Source: an uncultured Bacteroidales bacterium (GTDB lineage: Bacteria > Bacteroidota > Bacteroidia > Bacteroidales > WCHB1-69). Taken from it: a stretch of DNA of 26,758 nucleotides. Location: assembly GCA_937901455.1 (NCBI GenBank), contig CALDIA010000106.1, positions 1 to 26,758 of the forward strand. Reading direction: 5' to 3'. The notes under the pieces were generated by a model, which saw only the letters and a list, made by a program, of their open reading frames with translations, did no database searches and had not been told where the DNA came from. Made by a program: the position numbers and the translations under genes. Positions 5,575 through 13,126 of the stretch are shown here, in pieces (within the stretch, counting starts at the first letter, position 1; each line of letters opens with the position of its first letter).

Positions 5575-6917
5575 CAACCGACAAGAACCAACGCGCCTTA
5601 ACCGAATGGTCTGCCCTCTATAGTCCCGGTACGCTCAACCTCATCGGCGGGCGGCCCGGTATGGGCAAGACCACCGTGGCCTTCCAGCTTGCGACGGAAG
5701 CCCGGCAACCCACCGCCTACTTCTCCCTCAAAATGAAACGGGAACAACTGCTACTATGCCACACCCACGGCCAATGCCCGGAATGGGTCCACATTGATGA
5801 CACCATGCCGATAACTATGGAGATGCTCTGCTCGAAAGTGCGCCAAATGCGGGAAACATACGGCATCCGCTGGGTCATCATCGACCAACTGCAATTGATG
5901 ACTTCCTCGCAGCTGTACCCGAACCGCGAGGAGGAAATCGTCCATATTATCCAGGAGCTGAAGAAGATGGCTGTAGAGTTCCAAGTGGCAGTCATCGTAC
6001 TCACGCAGCTGATGCGCACGGTGATGCTACATGACGACTACCGTCCCACCTTGCAAGACTTGCCCAACTGGGAGCGCATCAGACAGTGGGTGGACGACGT
6101 GCGCCTGCTCCACCGCGACGACTACTATCACATTGGAAAACGCGACACGATGGAGGTGCTCGCCACCGAGTGCGGCAACGGAGAGATCGGAGACCTGAAG
6201 CTGAAATGGCTCTCTTTTGCGGTATTTTTGAATATGCAATACAACATACAGAAAATCGGGAATATAGAAAGGCTCCGCGCCCTATTGGCCGCCACCGAGG
6301 AGGAGGTTATGCGCATAGCCGCACCCTTCGACGGCGATGTGGATTGGGACAGGTTCACAAAGGACCGGTTGTACAGATTGCTGGAAATCCGCGCCTGCAT
6401 CCTCAACCGGATGTTTGAGCTGCACAGCACGGAAGCTGAAATCCGCCGCTTTGAGCATGTGAACGATGCCCTGCTGAAGATGATGAACCGCTTCCACGAA
6501 GAGCAGCGGCAACTTCAGAAGCAGTTGGACACGCTTCCCGACATCGGCGATCACAGGGCCAACCGTTTCCATCTGATCGGGGAAATCAACTACTGCCACG
6601 ACCCCGAAGACCCGAAGCTCTTCCCGATGGAGGAGGACACCTTCTACGGTTCGCACTGGAACGAGATGCTGTGGACGGTTTCGTCGTTCTCGCGGATGGA
6701 CGCGCACACGATTGGCGGTGGCGAGTCCAACCACCTCGACGATGGCCAGACATGGGCGGAGGGTCCGCTGTGCATCCCGCAGTTCGGCCACCTCTGCGTC
6801 TGCTACCTCGTGCACGCCCTCTGCACACACCTGCACTACAGCATCCCCGACCTCCTACGGATGACCACCTACACCTGCGAGCGCTCGATGTGGGAGCTGT
6901 CGGAAGCGGAGATATAG
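5571..6917 (+). CDS. DnaB/RecA-like ATPase-core protein with unknown C-terminal domain, 448 aa
   Basis: Residues 1-215 follow the DnaB helicase C-terminal (SF4) core: Walker A GRPGMGKT (27-34), the H1a position FSLKMKREQL (51-60), Walker B WVIIDQLQLM (101-110, D105), and motif VIVLTQLMR (141-149). The DnaB N-terminal domain is absent. Two catalytic positions differ from DnaB: the H1a glutamate of FSLEMS is Lys54, and the arginine-finger block KQRNG reads ECGNG (200-204). ATP may therefore be bound without normal turnover, or the ring may need a partner. Residues about 225-448 are a helical, acidic region with LCIPQFGHLCVCYLVHALCT near the end; I recognise its pattern from uncharacterised Bacteroidetes proteins but cannot name it. 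The start overlaps the stop of the 357-aa gene by 4 bases. Probably cytoplasmic. A replicative-helicase role is unlikely because of size and lost residues. Confidence 0.7.
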   Translation: MTTDKNQRALTEWSALYSPGTLNLIGGRPGMGKTTVAFQLATEARQPTAYFSLKMKREQLLLCHTHGQCPEWVHIDDTMPITMEMLCSKVRQMRETYGIRWVIIDQLQLMTSSQLYPNREEEIVHIIQELKKMAVEFQVAVIVLTQLMRTVMLHDDYRPTLQDLPNWERIRQWVDDVRLLHRDDYYHIGKRDTMEVLATECGNGEIGDLKLKWLSFAVFLNMQYNIQKIGNIERLRALLAATEEEVMRIAAPFDGDVDWDRFTKDRLYRLLEIRACILNRMFELHSTEAEIRRFEHVNDALLKMMNRFHEEQRQLQKQLDTLPDIGDHRANRFHLIGEINYCHDPEDPKLFPMEEDTFYGSHWNEMLWTVSSFSRMDAHTIGGGESNHLDDGQTWAEGPLCIPQFGHLCVCYLVHALCTHLHYSIPDLLRMTTYTCERSMWELSEAEI

Positions 6918-6990
6918 GGGCGGGACCCGATAGCGTGACGGCTTCTACTCTGCTACCCGTTTGCACAGTCATCCCCGCTTTTTACCCTTT

Positions 6991-7021
6991 TTGCATTTTT
7001 GAACATTTTTCCCTATCTTTG
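6991..7021 (+). promoter_or_regulatory. Bacteroidetes promoter of the exonuclease gene (TTG-N20-TATCTTTG)
   Basis: TTG at 6991-6993 and TATCTTTG at 7014-7021 are separated by 20 bases. The second is an exact TAnnTTTG match. Transcription would start near 7027 and give a leader of about 90 bases ahead of the ATG at 7117. The promoter separates the exonuclease gene from the unknown cassette, so the two need not share regulation. Confidence 0.7.
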
Positions 7022-7055
7022 TCGCCGTTTTTTAATTCTTGAATGTAATCTACCT

Positions 7056-7108
7056 CACTGTTAACTGTTAGCTGTTCACTAATCACTACTCCCTATTCAC
7101 TATTCTCT
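7056..7108 (+). repeat. Low-complexity CTGTTA/TTCACTA leader repeat
   Basis: The exonuclease leader contains CTGTTAA-CTGTTAG-CTGTTCA followed by three CACTA units (7077-7099 region), an imperfect short-period repeat. It lies wholly in the transcribed leader. It has no strong hairpin and no coding potential that I can see. Such slippage-prone stretches are common in intergenic DNA; no function is claimed. Confidence 0.45.
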
Positions 7109-7116
7109 AACCACCA

Positions 7117-7611
7117 ATGACCGACTTTGCCGCCATAGATTTCGAAACCGCCAACGGGCAGCGCAGTAGCGTCTGCAGCGTGGGTGTGGTGGTGGTGCGC
7201 GGCGGCGTCATCACAGACACGTTCTACTCGCTCATCCATCCCGAACCCGACTACTACGCCTGGTTCTGCCAACGCGTGCACGGTCTCTCGCACGAGGACA
7301 CCGACAACGCGCCCGTGTTCCCCGTGGTGTGGCGGCAAATCGAGCCGCTGATCGCCGGACTGCCCCTCGTGGCGCACAACAGTCCCTTTGACGAGGGCTG
7401 CCTCAAGGCTGTGTTCCGTGTCTATCAGATGGACTATCCAGGCTATCAGTTCCTCTGTACCTGTCAGGCTTCACGCCGTTATTTCGGAAAGCGGTTGCCC
7501 GACCACCAGCTGCACACCGTGGCCGAGGCCTGCGGTTGTCGGATGACCCACCATCACCACGCCCTCGCCGACGCGGAGGCTTGCGCGAAAATCGCCATAC
7601 TTCTACTGTGA
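7117..7611 (+). CDS. DnaQ-like 3'-5' exonuclease (DEDDh), 164 aa
   Basis: A single-domain exonuclease of the DNA polymerase III epsilon/RNase T superfamily that removes 3'-terminal nucleotides using two metal ions. All five DEDDh residues are visible: D8 and E10 in AIDFETANG, D92 in VAHNSPFDEG, and H147 and D152 in HHHALADAE. The length covers the catalytic domain only, with no polymerase-binding tail or BRCT, so a stand-alone repair or RNA-trimming role is as likely as proofreading. It has its own promoter at 6991-7021 and a 90-base leader. Short exonucleases of this type are widespread in Bacteroidales chromosomes. The downstream gap to cysH contains no other gene. Confidence 0.88.
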   Translation: MTDFAAIDFETANGQRSSVCSVGVVVVRGGVITDTFYSLIHPEPDYYAWFCQRVHGLSHEDTDNAPVFPVVWRQIEPLIAGLPLVAHNSPFDEGCLKAVFRVYQMDYPGYQFLCTCQASRRYFGKRLPDHQLHTVAEACGCRMTHHHHALADAEACAKIAILLL

Positions 7612-7733
7612 GTGGTGGCCAGTCTCATCTTCTATCTGAATCTCGCTTGAATCCCTGACCACCAGAATAGTATCTCCCATTCAACCTATTTGTTATTTTT
7701 ATTATTATTGCAGTGCAATTGGAAACCACAAAA

Positions 7734-8450
7734 ATGACTATAAAAACAAGCCACATGGATATCGAAAAACTGAACAAGCAATTTGGGCAATCCTCGCCAG
7801 AAGTGTTGTTGCGTCACTTTTTAGAGACCTACAGTGACCGTATCGCCCTATCGTCCAGTCTGAGCATTGAAGACCAGACGCTGACGGACATGATTTTAAA
7901 AATCAATCCAAAAGCGAGGATTTTCACCTTGGATACAGGCCGACTATTCCCTGAAACCTACCAATTAATTGACAAGACCAATCTGCACTATGGCATCAAG
8001 ATGGAGGTCTTTTGTCCGCAAACAGAGGCTTTGCAGCAATTTGTACGGGAGCAGGGTATCAATCCGTTCTACGAAAGCATAGAAAAGCGTCACGCCTGCT
8101 GTCAAGTGCGCAAGTTGGAGCCTTTAGGTCGTGCATTCAAGACCTTAGACGCTTGGATTTGTGGTCTGCGCCACGAGCAGTCGGTTACCCGCACCGAGAT
8201 GCAGCTCATAGAGTGGGATGAGAAGCATCAAGTACTGAAAATCAACCCGTTGATTGACTGGACTGAGGCACAAGTTTGGGACTATATCAAAATACATCAT
8301 GTACCTTACAACAAGTTGCACGACAAAGGGTATCCGAGCATCGGGTGTGAGCCATGCACGCGCGCCGTGAAGTTTGGTGAGGACATTCGCTCAGGGCGCT
8401 GGTGGTGGGAATCGCCAGAGCATCGCGAGTGTGGGTTGCATAAGCAATAA
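7734..8450 (+). CDS. cysH: Assimilatory adenylyl-sulfate (APS/PAPS) reductase
   Basis: Reduces activated sulfate to sulfite with thioredoxin as electron donor, in cysteine biosynthesis in the cytoplasm. Numbered from the ATG at 7734 (238 aa), the ALSSSLSIEDQ loop and TLDTGRLFPET are the nucleotide-binding signatures of the family. C122-C123 and C205-x2-C208 form the ligand pattern of the [4Fe-4S] cluster found in APS-type enzymes, and the terminal ECGLH carries the catalytic Cys233. The iron-sulfur pattern favours APS as substrate. Alternative starts are a GTG at 7713 and an ATG at 7755 (MDIEKLN); the choice is uncertain because Shine-Dalgarno signals are not informative here. No convincing -7/-33 pair or riboswitch was seen upstream; TATTATTG at 7703-7710 is a weak -7 candidate. 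No other sulfate genes are adjacent. Confidence 0.9.
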   Translation: MTIKTSHMDIEKLNKQFGQSSPEVLLRHFLETYSDRIALSSSLSIEDQTLTDMILKINPKARIFTLDTGRLFPETYQLIDKTNLHYGIKMEVFCPQTEALQQFVREQGINPFYESIEKRHACCQVRKLEPLGRAFKTLDAWICGLRHEQSVTRTEMQLIEWDEKHQVLKINPLIDWTEAQVWDYIKIHHVPYNKLHDKGYPSIGCEPCTRAVKFGEDIRSGRWWWESPEHRECGLHKQ

Positions 8451-8456
8451 CATCGA

Positions 8457-11400
8457 TCAATTAGTGGTTTGGTTCGTAACATCCACCACTTTAATGCCGC
8501 TTCGGGTGGGGTCAAGGCGCCTCACCTCCACGTGTACAGGAATACGTTCCCGCAATTCTTTCACGTGACTGATCACCCCTATCCGTTTGCCTTTATACAT
8601 CTGCAACCGCTCCAGCAAGGTCATTACCATATCCAATTCATTGTCGCTTAAGGTACCAAAGCCTTCATCAATAAATAGTGTGTCCATTGACAGACCTTGT
8701 CGACTCATGGATGCCAAAGCCAGAGCCAGCGACAGCGATACCAAGAAGCTCTCGCCGCCGCTCAACGTGTCAACCGGACTTACCATATCGGGCTGGTATT
8801 GGTCACGCAAACTAATGACCAATGTACCTGGGATGCACTCTAATTGGTAGCGTTTATCAAGGTCATTCAGATAGACATTTGCATTGGCAAGCAAATTCTC
8901 CAACAAGAAGCTTTGGGCAATATTCCGGAAGCGCGCACCGTCGGATCCGCCAAAACAGTTGTTAAGTACACTCCATTGCTTGAATTTACGTTCCAGCACA
9001 CCGACCTGCTGCAAAAGGTCTTTCTGACGGTCTCGTTCCTTATTGTCGTGCATCAATTCATTGTCCAAAAGATTAATATCTTTTTGTAGTTGGTCGCAGG
9101 AATCGGATATTTGTTGCAAACTCTCCGTAATCATTTCGAGGGTCTCTTCGGCCAGCAGTTCTGGATGTGGTTGGTTTAAATGTTGCTGCAAGTTTTCTTC
9201 ACTATTTTTAAGAGCCCCCTGAGCAGCAAGCACTGCTTCTTTGCTTGTCTGATGCGCCACCTTGACCTTATCGAGCTCGGGATATGAAGCGAGGAACTGT
9301 AGCCTATCCTGATTGATTGTGGGGTGTTGTTTATAAAAATCATCCAAACAGGCCCCTATTTTCGCTTTTTGCTGTTCTTTTTCATCCTTTTTAACAGACA
9401 ATTCCACAGCTTTCCGCTGGAAATCGTTCCATGCCTCAGGAAGTGCTTCGGAGCTGACTGGATTGTCTTGTCCTTCATAGAATTGCCATTCGGGCCATCG
9501 AGTATCGATATCATCTTGAATTCCCTGAAAGCCGGCAAGGTCTTGAGTCCATTTATCCATCAGCGCATGCTTCTGCTTCACATCTTCTATAGCCGACCGG
9601 TAGGTCTTCGCCCGGCCATTGAGTTTTGTCACAAAGTCAGCGTTCTGACTCCAAGTCTCACGCCAATTCTCATCAGGCATAAAGGGATCTACCTCGGACA
9701 TAATCACGGAAGTAGCCATATTTCTATCTTGGATGCTTTTCTTCAAAGCATCTATGTGGTCTGCAACGGTTTTATGGTTTTGAGTAGCTTGATTTTCGGC
9801 TTTCTGCAAATCAGCCACTGTTTGTGTACACTGGCGTTCTTCCTCACTAATTTGTTCAATGGTGGTGTGCTGTGCATTCACTTTCTTTTGCTTTTCAGTG
9901 AGATCAGCTTTGATTTCAGCGGCTTTTTCAAGAAGGTTTGTCAGAAGTTCTTCTACATTCTTGAGAGATTCTTCAGAAGCATTAGGCAGGGGCACATTTA
10001 CCGTCGCACAATGGGCATGCAATTGTTCAAAGGCGCGATTGCAAAGGTTGTCAGCCTCTTTCAAGGCAGATTCCAGCACAGGGGACTTTTCTGAACACTC
10101 TTTAATTTTATCCTCAATGGTTTTCACCTGCGCTTGGCCATCGATGAGGGCTTGTTTCTTTTTGTTCAGATCCTCTTCCATAGGATGCAAGGCATGTGCC
10201 AGTGCATCATCGGTCATCAGTTCCTGGACAACCTGTCCGCACACTGGGCAGTGATCACCCAATTTCAACTGGGCGCGCAGTCGTTCGGCCTCATCCCCTA
10301 TAGCCAAAGCCGCCGCATTATAGGCCTTGTTGGAAGCCTCATACGCAGTCTTCCGTTCCGTCAGGACGGCCTGAGCTGTGTTAACCAATACTTTTTGTTC
10401 CTCCCAAGTTTTAATATTGTCTGTCCAAGTTTTATTGGCGACATCACGACGCTCCTTGGCATTTTTGAAGTCGCCTAAGCTCGCCTTCGTGGTATTAAGA
10501 GCCGTCACCTGATCATCAGCGGCGACTTGCCTTTTTTGCAACTCTTCAGGATGCAGCTCTTGCAACTGTGTTTTTGCTTCATTCAAGAGTGTTTTACAAG
10601 TTGCCAATTTATCTTCGGCCCTTATTTTTTCTTTTTGCACAGTTGATATGGCTTCGCTTAACTGAGGCAGTTGAACAGCGGCATTGGCCATCTTTTCCTC
10701 ATCTTCCGCATTAGCTTTCTTGTTGCGGGCAATTTCATCCAGTTTGGCTGTTATCGTCTGGATATTTTCATACATCTTTTGGTGAACGCTCTCCTGCTGA
10801 AGAAATTCGTGCAAACTTTGAAGTTCTTTCTCCAAGGTCGCTTTTTGCTGCTGCAAGCGGATGGTTCCCTGGCGCAAAGCGTAAAATTGGCGTTTAGCTA
10901 ACGGTTCCTGCTCTACGGCTATCTTTTGCAGCAAGTCGCACACCTTCTTCAAATCCTTGACATCCTCACGGGCTTTAACAGAGACTTCCGCATCTTTCAG
11001 CATCTGCTCTTCCGCTGCAAACTGAGGTGTGCTTATCGCCAGGACACACTCTTCCAGGTGTTTGGCTGCGACATCTTTAGAAGCCAAGAGCTTAGCCTTG
11101 TCCACCACCCACTTTTTCTTCCTCTCAGTCAAGTCGCGAAGTTCCTTTTGCTTCTGGAACTCCGAGTTTTTTTGCATTTGTTGTTGTTTTTTGTCTGCCC
11201 GTTCCTCTTCTGTCAGTAAATGAATAGCATCTGCCACAGCCTTTTGCTCCTTATATTGGCTTTCGGCTTCTTGGTATTTACAAAATATTGTCTTCCCAAT
11301 TTCGCTGAACTGGGCAGTATTTGTCATCATCTCCAAAATGATGGCTTTATCTTTTTCATCACTTTTAAGGAATTGGGTAAATTGACCTTGTGCCAGCATA

Positions 11401-11870
11401 GTGGTTCTGCAGAACTGTTCGAAGTTTAGACCAACGCAACGCTCCATCATCATTTTAAGTTCCTTTTTATCTACAGGGACATCGTTGATCAGAAGAGAAC
11501 GCTGTTCTGCATCGAGCGTATTGTTACGGGTGCGGCGGGCACTCCATCTGGCCACGCAAGTATTGCCGTTCACATCCACAAAGGTAAATTCGGCGAAGCA
11601 TTCTTTTGCGCCTCTCCGCAACAGGTTACGGGAATCATGGGCAGAGATATTATCCTTTCCATATTCTCTTTTCAATCCTCTATCTTGGTGCAAGCGTGGA
11701 GTCTTTGCATAGAGTGCCAAGCACACAGCATCTAGGATAGTGCTTTTGCCGCTTCCTGTGTCGCCACAAATCAAGAACAGTTTAGCATCTGAAAGGGGTA
11801 ATCGTTCAAAATCCAGTTCCGCGTCTTCAATGGATGCAATATTGTGAATGATGAGTTTTTGGGGTTTCAT
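8457..11870 (-). CDS. sbcC: SbcC: ATPase/coiled-coil subunit of the SbcCD nuclease (Rad50 homologue)
   Basis: A 1137-residue SMC-like ATPase that with SbcD opens hairpins and trims blocked DNA ends during replication and repair. Walker A GDTGSGKST is at residues 36-44. Two long coiled-coil arms (roughly 180-510 and 580-930) flank the zinc hook C541-P-V-C544. The ABC signature LSGGES is at 1036-1041 and Walker B LFIDE at about 1065-1069, followed by a conserved SHV histidine. The length is close to the usual 1000-1150. Its ATG overlaps the stop of sbcD by 4 bases, so the two subunits are translationally coupled. The gene ends only 6 bases from the convergent cysH stop, leaving no room for a conventional terminator between them. 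It is complete with no lesions. Confidence 0.95.
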   Translation of the reverse strand: MKPQKLIIHNIASIEDAELDFERLPLSDAKLFLICGDTGSGKSTILDAVCLALYAKTPRLHQDRGLKREYGKDNISAHDSRNLLRRGAKECFAEFTFVDVNGNTCVARWSARRTRNNTLDAEQRSLLINDVPVDKKELKMMMERCVGLNFEQFCRTTMLAQGQFTQFLKSDEKDKAIILEMMTNTAQFSEIGKTIFCKYQEAESQYKEQKAVADAIHLLTEEERADKKQQQMQKNSEFQKQKELRDLTERKKKWVVDKAKLLASKDVAAKHLEECVLAISTPQFAAEEQMLKDAEVSVKAREDVKDLKKVCDLLQKIAVEQEPLAKRQFYALRQGTIRLQQQKATLEKELQSLHEFLQQESVHQKMYENIQTITAKLDEIARNKKANAEDEEKMANAAVQLPQLSEAISTVQKEKIRAEDKLATCKTLLNEAKTQLQELHPEELQKRQVAADDQVTALNTTKASLGDFKNAKERRDVANKTWTDNIKTWEEQKVLVNTAQAVLTERKTAYEASNKAYNAAALAIGDEAERLRAQLKLGDHCPVCGQVVQELMTDDALAHALHPMEEDLNKKKQALIDGQAQVKTIEDKIKECSEKSPVLESALKEADNLCNRAFEQLHAHCATVNVPLPNASEESLKNVEELLTNLLEKAAEIKADLTEKQKKVNAQHTTIEQISEEERQCTQTVADLQKAENQATQNHKTVADHIDALKKSIQDRNMATSVIMSEVDPFMPDENWRETWSQNADFVTKLNGRAKTYRSAIEDVKQKHALMDKWTQDLAGFQGIQDDIDTRWPEWQFYEGQDNPVSSEALPEAWNDFQRKAVELSVKKDEKEQQKAKIGACLDDFYKQHPTINQDRLQFLASYPELDKVKVAHQTSKEAVLAAQGALKNSEENLQQHLNQPHPELLAEETLEMITESLQQISDSCDQLQKDINLLDNELMHDNKERDRQKDLLQQVGVLERKFKQWSVLNNCFGGSDGARFRNIAQSFLLENLLANANVYLNDLDKRYQLECIPGTLVISLRDQYQPDMVSPVDTLSGGESFLVSLSLALALASMSRQGLSMDTLFIDEGFGTLSDNELDMVMTLLERLQMYKGKRIGVISHVKELRERIPVHVEVRRLDPTRSGIKVVDVTNQTTN

Positions 11871-13114
11871 AACATCTTATTTTCTGGTTCTTGAAGGGTA
11901 TTAGTGGCACTTTTGATTGCTTCATCGAGCATATTGAGCAGTTCGTCATCCAGTGGCACGCCATACTTCTTATCATAAAAATAGGAAGCGAGTTCTCGGG
12001 GGGTTGGCATATTGTCGGCATTAACCATTCCTGCAGCCCAGGGGGCATCCGTCAGTTGGTTTTGAGATGGTTTTGAGGTTTTCACCGTACAATATCGGGC
12101 GCGTTTTACTTCGAGCACTTGTAGGATGCGCTCAATATGATTGGGTGGTAGCGGGCCATTTTGCAGCACGTTGAGGCGTATGTAGGCTTCGGTGTTATCA
12201 GGTAGTTGTGACAATTCGAGCAAGGCTTCTTCAAAGGGGATAGGCTTTGGAGGAATAGTCAGCAGGGGGCGGATATTGTGCACTGGCACCTCGCGGATGG
12301 ACACCTCTGTGCCAGGCATCAGATTTACGATGGAGACGCTGTGTTTTCCTTGCTCATCGAAGGCCACTGGCAATGGCGTACCACAATAGCGCGCCACAGG
12401 TCCACTGCCCGTGAAGGTCTTGGCATTATGTATGTGCCCCAGGGCCAGATAATCGTAGCCTGTGCCCAGTTGCGACTGATCAACCACCTCAATCGTTCCG
12501 ATGGAGTCGGCAAACTGGTGGCCCGCGAAATTGCTGCCTGCAAGTGACAGATGGGCGGTCAACACCACAGGAAGATTATCGGTATTGCGCGCTGCCACCG
12601 CATCCAGCAGTAGCTGGAAGAAGGCTTTCTGCCGCTCCTCCTTAGTCTGAGAATCGTCTGTCTGCGGATAATAATTCTCATAGATATGGGGGACAGCTAT
12701 GATATAGCCTATGCGCTTTGAGGCATCGTTGAACACCTCTACAATATGTCTCTCGATATTAATCTCGCCATTCTCATGACGGAACACTTGACCCACCACC
12801 CGCACTTGCAGGCGGTCCCAAAGGAGGGCTTCCACTTCCAGTGCAGACTTGCCGTCGTGGTTGCCGGCTGTAACCACTATCTGCATGTTAGGACAATGGT
12901 CATGTAGTTTGAGCAGGGCCTTCACATACAGTTGTCGGGCCTCAGTGGATGGGGACACCTTGTCAAACACATCTCCGCAGAGGACCATGGCATCGGGGTG
13001 TTCCTGCTCTGCGATGGACACTAATTGTTCCAAAAAATCGCGCTGTTCTTCTGTTCGGTCATATTCATAGAGTACCTGGCCAAGATGCCAGTCGGAGGTG
13101 TGAAGTATCTTCAT
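11867..13114 (-). CDS. sbcD: SbcD: Mn-dependent nuclease subunit (Mre11 homologue)
   Basis: The 415-residue calcineurin-like phosphoesterase partner of SbcC. Phosphodiesterase motifs appear in order: D8 and H10 in HTSDWHLG, D48 in LCGDVFD, N85-H86 in TAGNHDG, then LTAHLSLAG and LALGHIHNAK. After the nuclease domain, a C-terminal capping part (about 285-415) would bind the base of the SbcC coiled coil. The stop overlaps the sbcC start (ATGA). Thirteen bases separate the start from the upstream YfhO-type gene, so the pair is probably co-transcribed with it. Confidence 0.95.
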   Translation of the reverse strand: MKILHTSDWHLGQVLYEYDRTEEQRDFLEQLVSIAEQEHPDAMVLCGDVFDKVSPSTEARQLYVKALLKLHDHCPNMQIVVTAGNHDGKSALEVEALLWDRLQVRVVGQVFRHENGEINIERHIVEVFNDASKRIGYIIAVPHIYENYYPQTDDSQTKEERQKAFFQLLLDAVAARNTDNLPVVLTAHLSLAGSNFAGHQFADSIGTIEVVDQSQLGTGYDYLALGHIHNAKTFTGSGPVARYCGTPLPVAFDEQGKHSVSIVNLMPGTEVSIREVPVHNIRPLLTIPPKPIPFEEALLELSQLPDNTEAYIRLNVLQNGPLPPNHIERILQVLEVKRARYCTVKTSKPSQNQLTDAPWAAGMVNADNMPTPRELASYFYDKKYGVPLDDELLNMLDEAIKSATNTLQEPENKML

Positions 13115-13126
13115 AGGGTTGACACT

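Noticed and set aside
6282..6836. 184-codon minus-strand frame under the ATPase-like gene
   Set aside because: Shadow frame; no motif, and the + strand frame is continuous with the Walker A/B core.
7612..7733. Possible riboswitch or leader element before cysH
   Set aside because: Only a loose inverted repeat (GGTGGCCAG with CTGACCACC, about 30 bases apart, one mismatch) and no SAM- or cobalamin-type core was found.
9324..10094. 256-codon + strand frame within sbcC that looks hydrophobic
   Set aside because: It is the antisense of Lys/Glu-rich coiled-coil codons, which reads as Phe/Leu/Ser; no start context or promoter.
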